In this document: positions 45,624 through 54,334 of the stretch, piece after piece | Layout of the letters: each line of letters starts with the position of its first letter | Position numbering within the stretch: position 1 is the stretch's first letter | Assembly (NCBI RefSeq): GCF_023646285.1 | Contig: NZ_JAMOKX010000002.1 | Coordinates: 248,001-312,000, forward strand | Direction: 5' to 3' | DNA: 64,000 nucleotides | From: Helicobacter colisuis | Lineage (GTDB): Bacteria; Campylobacterota; Campylobacteria; Campylobacterales; Helicobacteraceae | Notes under the pieces: generated by a model | What the model saw: only the letters and a program-made list of their open reading frames with translations | Told to the model about the DNA's origin: nothing | The model's database searches: none | Program-made: the position numbers and the translations under genes

Positions 45624-47537
45624 TGCATAATCTCGCTTAAGAGTTCTTGCACTTCTTGTTCTAGCTCTTTTAATTCGCTATCTATCTCTTGTAGGCTTCT
45701 TGGTGGTGTGTAGGTATAAAAATATTTGTTAAAAAGGATTTCATAGCCTACACTTGCACTCTCCCAATCTATCCAAGAGTTTGGCACATAGGGTTTTTAC
45801 TTCTGTATCATAGTAGTTTTGTATATCTACTTTTAGTGGGATTTTCTCTGTATTGTTAGTTTTGTCAGAATCTAGCAGGAGATTTTCTTCACTCTTTTTG
45901 AGTTTCACTCCAAGATAGGAGAAAAACTCTGCTCTATCGTCAAAATCTTTTGGGCTAGATTCTAGCTCTTGTAGTTTTTGCAGGATTTTGCCTTTGTCTT
46001 TTAGGGTGTTGAATTTAGAATCTTCTTTTAGAGATTCTGTGCTTCTTGGCTTTTCTATAAGGATTTTTGTATAGCCAAAGTCGCTATTATCTAGAATCTT
46101 GCAATCTTCATTTTCGCGAAAATCCAAAAATAAATCTGTGATTTTTTCTATATGCTCTTTTGTCATTTCATTTTGCTTGGAACCTAAGGACTTTTTCATT
46201 TTGGAGAAATATTTGGAAGTTGTAGCATTGATGAGTTGGACTTTGCCTTTTTTATGCTCTGGCTTGTTGTTTGTGATAATCCATATAAAAGTAGGAATGC
46301 CTGTGTTATAAAACATATTGGTAGGAAGTGCGACTATGGATTCTAAATAGTCATTTTCTATGATATGTTTTCTAATAGCTACCATTCCGCTATCAGAGTT
46401 AAAAAGCGAGCTTCCATTATGCACGCTTGCTATGCGTGATCCAAGCGGTGATTTATCTAGTGTTTTCATCTTGTTTAGCATATTGAGCAAAAACATCATT
46501 TGCCCATCACTTTTGCTTGTAATACCTACTTGGAATCTTAAATCTTTGCATGTCTTTTTGCTATCTATTCCTAACTCTTTTTGATCTTTTTCCCACGATT
46601 TTCCATAAGGAGGATTTGTAAGCATAAAATCAAATTTCAAATCCCCTAATTTGTCATCACTTAGGGTTGATCCGTATTTGATATGATCTGGATTTTCACC
46701 CTTGATTAGCATATCTGCTTTGCATATAGCATAGGTTTCTGGGTTTATCTCTTGTCCATAAAGATAAATACTTGCTTGTGATTGGATAAGTCCTTGTGGG
46801 TCTGTGATAAAATCTTTAGATTCTGTTAGCATACCTCCACTTCCACAGGCATTGTCATAAATAGTAAAAACTCCGTTCTTTTTGAGTTTGTCTTTTATAG
46901 GCAGAAAGACAAGGTGTGTCATAAGCTCGATAATCTCTCTTGGGGTGAAGTGCTCTCCGGCTTCTTCGTTGTTTTCTTCATTGAATCTGCGGATAAGTTC
47001 TTCAAAAATGTAGCCCATACCAAGATTGCTCAAACCCTTATGAATCACATTGCCTTTATCATCCAAGATAGGATTAATGGAGAGATTTATCTTAGGAGAG
47101 CAGAACCGCTCAATCACGCTATAAAGTATATTTGCTTCATCAAGTGTATCAAGCTGATTTTTGAATTTAAACTTTGCGATGATATCTTTTATGTTCTCAC
47201 TAAAACCATCAAGGTAATTTTCAAAGTTGATTCTAATATTTTGCGGATCGTTTAGGAGGGCTTGCAAGGTAAAGTTTGAATGATTGTGAAATCCTAGATT
47301 GCTCCCCCTATTACGACCACCAAGTATCCCATCAAAATTTTCTATTTTGCCTTTAAAGGTATTGTAAGTTTTTAAAACCTTTTGCCTTGTAGGCTCTAAG
47401 ATTACATCTATGCGTCTTAAAATAGTCATAGGCAAGATTACATCGCGATATTTACCTTTGACATATACATCACGGAGCAAATCATCTGCTACGCTCCAAA
47501 TAAAATTTACAATAGGTTGAAATTGTGCAGTATCCAT
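45620..47537 (-). pseudogene. hsdM: Type I restriction methyltransferase subunit M, frameshifted near its 3' end
   Basis: An N6-adenine methyltransferase: HsdM N-terminal domain (MDTAQFQPIVNFIWSVADDL), EHFTPREIIELM, SAM motif IYDNACGSGGMLTE and catalytic DFMLTNPPYGKSW. From the ATG at 47537 the frame reads to a stop at 45741 (598 residues), but the other frame continues PYVPNSWIDWESASVGYEIL...YTYTPPRSLQEID and ends at the TGA overlapping the hsdS start. Removing one A of the A5 run (T5 at 45794-45798 on the + strand) gives exactly 639 codons. The lost ~55 residues include the C-terminal helices that bind HsdS. It may be a real lesion, a phase-variable state or an assembly error. The start follows AAAGGGATATGT. 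Confidence 0.88.
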
Positions 47538-47556
47538 ACATATCCCTTTTATACTC

Positions 47557-50178
47557 TCACTCCCACTCAATCGTTCCCGGGGGTTTAGAAGTAATGTCAT
47601 ATACGACGCGGTTTATGCCCTCTACTTCATTAATGATACGATTAGACACAGATTCTAAAAATTCGTGAGGCAAATGCGAAAAAGTCGCTGTCATTCCATC
47701 AAGCGCTTCTACCGCACGCACACAGATTGTGTTATCATAAGTGCGGTTATCGCCCATTACCCCCACACTCTTGACATTCAAAAGCACACAAAATGCCTGC
47801 CACACGCTATCATATAGATTCCACTTATGCAACTCTTCTATAAAAATACAATCCGCTTCTTTCAAAAGATCCAAATCCGCTTGATTGACTTCTCCCATAA
47901 TACGAATAGCAAGTCCTGGTCCTGGGAATGGGTGACGCATAAGCATAGATTCTGGCATACCAAGCTCTCGCCCCAAAGCCCTCACCTCATCTTTGAAAAG
48001 CTCCCTTAGTGGCTCGATTAGCTCAAATTTCATCCATTCAGGCAAGCCCCCTACATTGTGATGAGATTTTATCGTTTTGCTTGGTCCTTTCACGCTCACA
48101 GATTCAATCACATCAGGATACAGCGTGCCTTGTGCGAGGAATTTTATCTCGCCATTGGCATTGTGCGCTCTAGCCTCACGCTCAAACACCTTGATAAAAG
48201 TCTCACCGATGATTTTACGCTTACTCTCAGGATCTCGCACACCTTTAAGCAATCCCAAAAACTCTTCACTTGCATCAATGGTGATAAGTGGCACACGCAA
48301 GTTTTCCCTAAACATTTTCTCCACGGCTTCTCTCTCGCCTTTGCGTAAAAGCCCCGTATCCACAAAAATAGGGATAAGGTTTTCCCCAATCGCACGATAA
48401 AGCAATGTAGCTACGACACTAGAATCCACTCCACCACTCACTGCACAAAGCACCTTGTGAGGTTTGGCTTTATCTGCATACCCAAATGCACAGCTTGTCA
48501 AATGATCGCACACAAGCCCCACAGACTGCATAAAGGCATAAATCCCTGTGCTTCCTACAAAGCTAAAGCCGCGCTTTTTGAGATCATTTGCGATTGTGTC
48601 AGAAAGTGGCGTATGTGTGGGAATCTCCTCCAAACTCTCAAAATGATTGATAATTGGTGTATTATCTACATAACCCCAAAGAAACTTCGCAAAGCTCCCA
48701 AACTCACGCTCAATCTCTAAGAATCTTTTGGCATTGTTGATAGCAGATTCTATCTTAGCACGATTGCGGATAATACCTGGATTTTCCATAAGTTCTTGTA
48801 TCTTTGCCTCATCATAAGTGGCTACAATATGAGGATCAAAGGCATCAAAGGCTGCCCTAAAAGCCTCGCGTTTTTTAAGTATCGTGATCCACGAAAGCCC
48901 TGCTTGCATACCCTCTAGCACAAGTTGCTCAAAAAGTCGCTTGTCATCGTGCTGTGGAATGCCCCACTCAAAATCGTGATAATCTTGATAAAGCTTTTGT
49001 GTGGCTTTATCAGAGGCATTATACCCTTGATAAATCCAACTGCATCGTTGTAGTGGCGCTGTATTCGTTGCTACACAATCCAAACCTAACTCCACCATAT
49101 CACCACACACCACACCTTTTTCAAAACCAAGTTCGCTAAAAACCTTTAGCCCTTTTTTGTCGTGTGTATCCCATTGTGTGTGGAAGCTCTGTGCATTTTG
49201 GAATTGCATAAGCGTATCTAAAAAAGATTGCGTTACTTCTTTTTGTGTTAGATTTCTATCGATGATATAACACTCAAAATTGCACCGATAGCCACTTGTA
49301 TCCTTTACATACACGCAAAAGCCAAAGGCACTTACATTTCCTACATCATCTTTTCTGGCAAAAAAATGCTCTGAATTATGAATGCGTTGTTTTAGCGTCG
49401 TGGCAATATGCTCTAATAATTTTGCTCCCATAAATCCGTGTGCTTTTGTGAAGCTTTCTTGCCATAGGGCAAAAATTTGCTCTTGTTGCACGCGATCCTC
49501 GGTGCGTTGGAATGTGGGTGTTTGGGATAGTATCCCTGTGATTTTACGAATCTTATCTATCTCATAGGTGATAAAATTTTTCATATTCCAGCTTGTATCT
49601 GCCCTGCAAATATTCACCGCGAAATTTTTGAGAATCTCCCCACCACACTCGCTATGCACGACTTCAGGGTGAAACTGCAAAGCATAGATTTGACGCTTTG
49701 TGTCTGCTATGGCACAATAATGCGTATTGCCACTTTTGGCTAATTCACTAAAGCCTTGCGGGATTTTTTCTACCTTATCAGCGTGACTCATCCACACAAC
49801 AGAATTATTTTTGACATTTGCAAAAAGTGCTGTATCAGTAGCTAAAATCTCTAATTGTGCCTTGCCAAACTCCTGCTCTTTGGCTCGCACCACCGCACCG
49901 CCAAAATGATACGCGATATATTGCATACCATAACAAATCCCAAGCACAGGAATGCCAAGCTCAAAGACTTTGTTATCAGGCTTATATGCCCCCTCTTCAT
50001 ACACACTAGCAGGACCACCGCTTAAAATAATGCCCTTAGGATTCTTAGCCTTGATAGAATCTATACTTTCAAAATAAGGCACAATCTCGGTATAAACGCC
50101 AAACTCCCGAAGTCTCCTAGCGATAAGCTGTGTGTATTGACTCCCAAAGTCAAGCACTAACATTTCAACATTATTCAT
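47557..50178 (-). CDS. guaA: GMP synthetase fused internally to a GNAT-like domain and a 3-methyladenine DNA glycosylase I
   Basis: One uninterrupted frame of 873 residues. Residues 1-190 are the class I glutamine amidotransferase with C82 (LGICYGMQYI), H170 and E172 (ALQFHPEVVHSE). WNMKNFITYEIDKIRKITG (197-215) and KVLCAVSGGVDSSVV (575 on, ATP P-loop) are contiguous in ordinary GMP synthetases. About 358 extra residues (216-573) lie between them. Residues ~222-366 are weakly GNAT-like (LKVFSELGFEKG). Residues 376-570 match E. coli Tag: QRCSW, YHDFEWGIP, LEGMQAGLSWITILKKREAF, with zinc ligands C379, H401, H559, C563 and catalytic-type E422. The C-terminal dimer domain is complete (SKPPGTIEWE). 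G+C is raised through the gene. It follows the HrgA-like gene by 13 bases and precedes hsdM by 19. Confidence 0.92.
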   Translation of the reverse strand: MNNVEMLVLDFGSQYTQLIARRLREFGVYTEIVPYFESIDSIKAKNPKGIILSGGPASVYEEGAYKPDNKVFELGIPVLGICYGMQYIAYHFGGAVVRAKEQEFGKAQLEILATDTALFANVKNNSVVWMSHADKVEKIPQGFSELAKSGNTHYCAIADTKRQIYALQFHPEVVHSECGGEILKNFAVNICRADTSWNMKNFITYEIDKIRKITGILSQTPTFQRTEDRVQQEQIFALWQESFTKAHGFMGAKLLEHIATTLKQRIHNSEHFFARKDDVGNVSAFGFCVYVKDTSGYRCNFECYIIDRNLTQKEVTQSFLDTLMQFQNAQSFHTQWDTHDKKGLKVFSELGFEKGVVCGDMVELGLDCVATNTAPLQRCSWIYQGYNASDKATQKLYQDYHDFEWGIPQHDDKRLFEQLVLEGMQAGLSWITILKKREAFRAAFDAFDPHIVATYDEAKIQELMENPGIIRNRAKIESAINNAKRFLEIEREFGSFAKFLWGYVDNTPIINHFESLEEIPTHTPLSDTIANDLKKRGFSFVGSTGIYAFMQSVGLVCDHLTSCAFGYADKAKPHKVLCAVSGGVDSSVVATLLYRAIGENLIPIFVDTGLLRKGEREAVEKMFRENLRVPLITIDASEEFLGLLKGVRDPESKRKIIGETFIKVFEREARAHNANGEIKFLAQGTLYPDVIESVSVKGPSKTIKSHHNVGGLPEWMKFELIEPLRELFKDEVRALGRELGMPESMLMRHPFPGPGLAIRIMGEVNQADLDLLKEADCIFIEELHKWNLYDSVWQAFCVLLNVKSVGVMGDNRTYDNTICVRAVEALDGMTATFSHLPHEFLESVSNRIINEVEGINRVVYDITSKPPGTIEWE
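48460..49533 (-). other. Extra segment inside guaA: GNAT-like plus Tag domain
   Basis: Codons 216-573 of guaA, not needed for GMP synthesis in other bacteria. The Tag part (about 48469-49053) carries every zinc ligand of E. coli Tag in order and its active-site glutamate. The first part (about 49075-49521) is only a tentative GNAT-like fold: it has an ALWQESFTKAHGFM helix and a late KVFSELGFEKG turn but no clear acetyl-CoA loop. Confidence 0.8.
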
Positions 50179-50191
50179 CTTCTTTCCTTAC

Positions 50192-51142
50192 TTAGTCTAA
50201 ATATATGGTGTTTTTGAGATATTTTTCTAGGGCTTCTTCCTCTAGCGCCTCATCAAAACAAGCTTGGATTTTTGTATCCGCTCCGGCTTTGATTTGTTTG
50301 TTGATATCCGCTACAAACTCCCTAAAATTAGGATTTGAATCCACAAGTCTATCCATAGTTTGCAAATCAATCTCGCTTCTTTTTGCCGACAACAACACTC
50401 GAGAATCCAAAGGATTTGCCTCTAGCTTAATCACTCCTATCCCAAAACTTGCATTAAGTCGCCTTAATTCCTCTAGCACATCATCTTCTATGTCTTCAAA
50501 AATCACCAAATAACCTTCATTTGCCCAACTAGAATTAGAGACTGCTTGGAAATAAGATTCTTTTAGATTCCCAAAATTTACCTTGACTTTTAATTCAAAC
50601 GAAAAGAGGCTGCACACATTGTGATTGATATGTTTGAGGATTTCAAGGGTTTGGGGTTCATAATCATTAAAAGGTATATAAACGCCCACAATATCTGGGT
50701 TTTCCCATTTGTCTTTGCCACTTATTTGTTTTTTGCTTTTTTCGTGATAGATTGTTTTGCATTGCAATCTAAATTCAGTTGCATTTGCGAGATAATACAC
50801 AAGTAAAGGGTGCAAATCTCGCTCTTTATACTTGGTGTTTTTTAGGCTTTCTGTCTCTTCTTTGGTGATGAGTTCTTGCACATCTTCTTTGAGTTCATCT
50901 TTGCGAGATTTGAGCCAAAAGGTGGTAGGTCGCTTGGTGGCAATGAAAAAGATAGAATCTTGCCTTTTAATATTGAGATAAAGTTGTGCTGCTAAGGTTT
51001 GCCAAGGCGTTTTGCCTGTGCTGTCTAAGGATTGCGTAAGTTCCTTTTGTGCAGCTAGATCCCATATTTGTTGGTAAGTCATAGGTCGCTTAGCTTCTTG
51101 CAAAATCTGCTTTGCTAACTCCAAAAATGTCATTTTTGCCAT
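50192..51142 (-). CDS. HrgA-type HARE-HTH protein with PD-(D/E)XK-like nuclease motif
   Basis: A 316-residue protein. Residues ~1-80 are a HARE-HTH domain (TFLELAKQILQEAKRPMTYQ, IWDLA, TPWQTLAAQLYLNIKRQDSI), a DNA-binding winged helix found in restriction-linked proteins. Further on, ENPDIVGVYIP with D150 and FSFELKVKV with E183-L-K185 give the PD...ExK pattern of restriction-type nucleases. H. pylori HrgA, which replaces a restriction gene at its locus, has the same HTH (recalled). It lies 13 bases before guaA and has its own TATAAT at 51176-51181. Nuclease activity is an inference. Confidence 0.8.
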   Translation of the reverse strand: MAKMTFLELAKQILQEAKRPMTYQQIWDLAAQKELTQSLDSTGKTPWQTLAAQLYLNIKRQDSIFFIATKRPTTFWLKSRKDELKEDVQELITKEETESLKNTKYKERDLHPLLVYYLANATEFRLQCKTIYHEKSKKQISGKDKWENPDIVGVYIPFNDYEPQTLEILKHINHNVCSLFSFELKVKVNFGNLKESYFQAVSNSSWANEGYLVIFEDIEDDVLEELRRLNASFGIGVIKLEANPLDSRVLLSAKRSEIDLQTMDRLVDSNPNFREFVADINKQIKAGADTKIQACFDEALEEEALEKYLKNTIYLD

Positions 51143-51175
51143 AGGATTCCCTGCTGTTAGGTTTTGATGTGGGGT

Positions 51176-51181
51176 ATTATA
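51176..51181 (-). promoter_or_regulatory. Predicted -10 box for the hrgA-guaA-hsd run
   Basis: On the reverse strand ACAATATAATACC contains a perfect TATAAT, 34 bases before the ATG at 51142, which has CAGGGAATCCT as ribosome binding region. No other obvious promoter is seen between the genes down to hsdR, since the gaps are 11-20 bases or overlaps. Confidence 0.6.
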
Positions 51182-51252
51182 TTGTATTTTTACTTAAAGG
51201 AGAGTTGATTAGGGCGGTTATGAGAAGCTAGATACACGCTATAAGTAGCTTA

Positions 51253-51582
51253 TCATTCTTTGTGGTTATTGCAAGTAATTTTTTGCAATGGCGGTAATGA
51301 TAATTGAAGTTCTTGTATAGCCTTTAGGCATTCTATGTGAAATATAGAAAGATTCTCATTAATGCCATAATATGCCCAAGTGCCTTTGCGTTTGACATAT
51401 AAAAATCCACAATCTTTTAGAATCTTTAAGTGTCTTGAAAGGCGAGATTGCTTTAAGTCAAGTGCGTTTTGTAAATCACAGACGCAAAGCTCACCATGAT
51501 TTTGTAAAAATGCCAAAATTATTACACGAGTTTCATCATTAAGAGCACCTATGAGATTAAGAAAAGCATTCATTTTGTCCAT
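51253..51582 (-). CDS. arsR: ArsR/SmtB-family transcriptional regulator
   Basis: A 109-residue winged-helix repressor. HGELCVCDLQNALDLKQSRL contains the paired Cys (CVC) of the arsenic-sensing ArsR site, and SRHLKILKDCGFLYVKRKG is the recognition helix. The ATG at 51582 follows AAAGGTGATAAG and lies 10 bases after the permease stop. An earlier start is possible but would overlap the permease. Together with the ArsP-type permease and arsB it forms an arsenic-responsive cluster. It probably binds the A/T-rich dyad at 52620-52635 upstream of the permease. Confidence 0.88.
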   Translation of the reverse strand: MDKMNAFLNLIGALNDETRVIILAFLQNHGELCVCDLQNALDLKQSRLSRHLKILKDCGFLYVKRKGTWAYYGINENLSIFHIECLKAIQELQLSLPPLQKITCNNHKE

Positions 51583-51592
51583 CTTATCACCT

Positions 51593-52579
51593 TTATATAA
51601 GATACATAATGCCACCAAAACCTATGGCAATAAAAAGAATTAAACTAACAAAAATTGCTAGGAATCTCATTGTAAATATACTTTGTAAAAGAATAAGTTC
51701 AGGCAAAGAGCATCCAGCACCAGCTATCAAAAAACTAAAGATTATGCCTTCATGCACACCCACTCCAAGCAAAGCCAAACCAATGGGAATAATAGCTTCC
51801 ACTCTAATATATAGCAAGACTCCAATAAATGCCGCAAAAACCACACCCAAAAAGCCAAAATTACTTAAGTGATTTTGGATAAATTCTTGTGGCACAAATC
51901 CATGAATACAAGCTCCTATGCCCATACCTATGACAATATATGGAATGAGTTTCTTATAATCTTTTAGGCTTTGATAAAAGAGGTTTTTGATAGATATATT
52001 CTTTGTGTTTTCACAGCAATTTTGGCTTGAAGTTTCATTGTTACAACAACTCCCTGCTTGTAGCTTTATGGTGCTAAATGAAGTAAGCTTGGTAGGCTTA
52101 TTAGAAGTAAAAATTGAAGGCTTTGTGTGTATAGAATCTTGCCTAAAATCTTGTTTTAACAATGTTGTTGTATCTAGGGTTTGTAGCAAAATTGAAATAA
52201 TAAAAATTGCAACACAAAGGACAATAACATAGATTAGAGTGATTTTAAATCCAAAAGCTAAAAATAACATTACAACAATGATAGGATTAATAAGAGGCGA
52301 AGTAAAAAGATAAGCAATACAAACACCAAAAGCTACATTTGCCTTAAGCAATGCACGAAGCAAAGGTATAGTAGAACAAGAGCAAAAAGGTGTAAGAGCA
52401 CCAAGCAAGATAGATTTGATATAGCTAGAATACGAATCTTTTTGCAAATGATTTTTGAATAGATTCTGAGATTTTTGCTGGATTAGAGCTATAAGCATTT
52501 GCACCGCAACAAAAAGAACAGACAATTCGACAAAATACAAACAAAAAAGTTTTATGCTTTCTAAAAAACTTACCGACAT
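51593..52579 (-). CDS. arsP: ArsP/YraQ-type permease (DUF318)
   Basis: A 328-residue inner-membrane permease with about eight helices. LGALTPFCSCSTIPLLRALL holds the CSCS motif and FTSPLINPII is typical of the family, with the second half LIAGAGCSLPELILLQSIFT. Family members include ArsP, which exports trivalent organoarsenicals in Campylobacter. The ATG at 52579 has AAGGATTGGTT upstream. A cytoplasmic segment with Cys pairs (GSCCNNETSSQNCCENTK) may bind metal. It is cotranscribed with arsR. Confidence 0.85.
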   Translation of the reverse strand: MSVSFLESIKLFCLYFVELSVLFVAVQMLIALIQQKSQNLFKNHLQKDSYSSYIKSILLGALTPFCSCSTIPLLRALLKANVAFGVCIAYLFTSPLINPIIVVMLFLAFGFKITLIYVIVLCVAIFIISILLQTLDTTTLLKQDFRQDSIHTKPSIFTSNKPTKLTSFSTIKLQAGSCCNNETSSQNCCENTKNISIKNLFYQSLKDYKKLIPYIVIGMGIGACIHGFVPQEFIQNHLSNFGFLGVVFAAFIGVLLYIRVEAIIPIGLALLGVGVHEGIIFSFLIAGAGCSLPELILLQSIFTMRFLAIFVSLILFIAIGFGGIMYLI

Positions 52580-52909
52580 AACCAATCCTTATTAAAAAAT
52601 CGAAATATCATTATATCAAAATATATCAATATATTAGAAATATAATCTAAGCTTAAATATTCAGCGATATAAGAATTGCACAATACGGCTACAAAAAAAA
52701 TCTACATACATTTCACAAATATCAAAATATCACAGATATAATGAGCGTAATTTTTCATAAAGAAGTGAAAAATCCTACAAAACAAGACTCAATACATTAA
52801 AGCTTAATGGGATAAATCTTGTGATGAAAATATCACACATTTTTGGTTCTTGTGTTAGCCCATTACCAAGCAAAATTTTGTGCTTGTTGGGGCTTTGTTG
52901 TTAATAATT
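52580..52909. promoter_or_regulatory. 330-base A/T-rich control region of the ars permease
   Basis: The gap contains AATATATCAATATATT (52620-52635), an imperfect dyad like ArsR operators, with repeated ATATCA words nearby (TCAAAATATATCA, CAAATATCAAAATATCAC). Further right GTGATGAAAATATCAC (about 52820) is another dyad, and AAGCAAAATTTTGTGCTT lies near the aldo/keto reductase end. No gene was found. Operator use is inferred. Confidence 0.5.
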
Positions 52910-53944
52910 TTAATACAGATTCACAGGATAAGGATCTCTGTTATCTACCGTAAATCTCTGATGCCAATATGGATATGCCAATTTTGTTTGACTAGTCTTA
53001 TCTAATCTTTTGATATGTTCTGCATCAAGTTGTAACTCGCTAGCTTGCAAATTTTCTTTTAATTGCTCAACTTTTGTAGCACCTATCACAAGGGAGCTAA
53101 TTGTCGGTCTTGATAATACCCAAGCAAGTGCAATTTGTGCTATTGAATAACTAGTTTCTTTGCTAATAGATTCTAACTCATCTACAATATTTAATAAATG
53201 CTCTCTATCCATATCCCAAGCACCGCCTCTTCCTAATCTAGAATCATCAATGTTTTGCTTACTTCTTGTGATTTTACCTGATAGCAGAGATCCACTCAAA
53301 GGACTCCAAACAAGTGTGCCGATTTTTTCTTCTATGCCAAGTGGCATTAACTCATTTTCAAATTCTCTCGCACCAAGTGAATAATACGCTTGATGCACCA
53401 CGGGTCTTTGGAGATTATAGGCATCTGCAACACTAAGCATTTTCATCAAATGCCAACCTGAATAATTGCTCACGCCAAAATAGCGTATTTTGCCTGATTT
53501 GACTAAGTCATTAAGTGTTTGCAAGGCTTCTATATGTGGAGTTTTTGCATCATAGCAATGTAAATGATACAAATCAATATAATCAGTTTGCAATCTCTGC
53601 AAACTGGCTTCAATACTTTGCAAAATCTTTGATCTTGAAGTGCCAATGTCATTTGGATTATCACTCATCCACATACCTGTTTTTGTAGAGATAAAAACTT
53701 CAGATCTTTGGTAATCCTTAAGGGCTTGTCCCAAAATAATTTCAGAATCTCCAAGAGAATAACAATCCGCGGTATCAAAGGCATTAAACCCTAAATCCAT
53801 ACACACTTTAATCAAAGCCTTAGCCTCATCTACTTGAGTGCTACCCCATTTTTTGAAAAGCTCTGTGCTGCCTCCAAATGTCGCAGTTCCTAGCATCATA
53901 TTTGGGATAACTTGCCCACTATTGCCTAAATATCTGTATTTCAT
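52910..53944 (-). CDS. Aldo/keto reductase
   Basis: A 344-residue TIM-barrel NADPH oxidoreductase. Catalytic Tyr in FDTADCYSLGDSE, the Lys in FISTKTGMW and His in LHCYDAKTPH are present. KIRYFGVSNYSGWHLMKM is the central family motif, and IAQIALAWVLSRPTISSLVI the C-terminal cofactor region. The substrate is unknown; the position in an arsenic cluster may be coincidental. It starts ATG at 53944 with AGGAGATAT upstream. Confidence 0.9.
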   Translation of the reverse strand: MKYRYLGNSGQVIPNMMLGTATFGGSTELFKKWGSTQVDEAKALIKVCMDLGFNAFDTADCYSLGDSEIILGQALKDYQRSEVFISTKTGMWMSDNPNDIGTSRSKILQSIEASLQRLQTDYIDLYHLHCYDAKTPHIEALQTLNDLVKSGKIRYFGVSNYSGWHLMKMLSVADAYNLQRPVVHQAYYSLGAREFENELMPLGIEEKIGTLVWSPLSGSLLSGKITRSKQNIDDSRLGRGGAWDMDREHLLNIVDELESISKETSYSIAQIALAWVLSRPTISSLVIGATKVEQLKENLQASELQLDAEHIKRLDKTSQTKLAYPYWHQRFTVDNRDPYPVNLY

Positions 53945-54017
53945 ACATATCTCCTATAACAAATAATTAAACTTGGCATTATACACGCCACGCGATACAT
54001 TTCAGCAAACCCTAGAT

Positions 54018-54236
54018 TCAAAAATGCACTTGTGCAAGATGTCTAAAAACAACCCAAGAAAAACTCCACACAATTAACCCAAGCAACGCACAAAGAGAAG
54101 TAATTGTGCCAATAAGCCCAATTTGCCCCTCTAAAAAATGATAATTTTTTAAAAATACGCCTAGATAAGGACCTAAGCCATCACGCACATCAGCAATAAA
54201 GAAATTTAACCAAGCTAGAGTGTTGTATGTATTCAT
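54018..54236 (-). pseudogene. Remnant of an MFS transporter (N-terminal 72 codons)
   Basis: The frame starts MNTYNTLAWLNFFIADVRDG and encodes LGPYLGVFLKNYHFLEGQIG, which resembles helix 1 and the loop to helix 2 of an MFS exporter. It then ends at 72 residues. A full MFS protein has about 400 residues and nothing of the rest is present downstream, so this is a decayed gene. There is no good ribosome binding site. Confidence 0.65.
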
Positions 54237-54334
54237 TATTGGTTTTTGTGATAATTTGAAACAAAAATGTGATTTTACATTAAATTTTATTTGAATTAAA
54301 GGTTTGTAAGGATTTAGTGTTGATTTAAAGGGAA

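Noticed and set aside
52860-52885. AAGCAAAATTTTGTGCTT hairpin as terminator of the aldo/keto reductase
   Set aside because: Only five to six paired bases per arm and no T run on the required strand.
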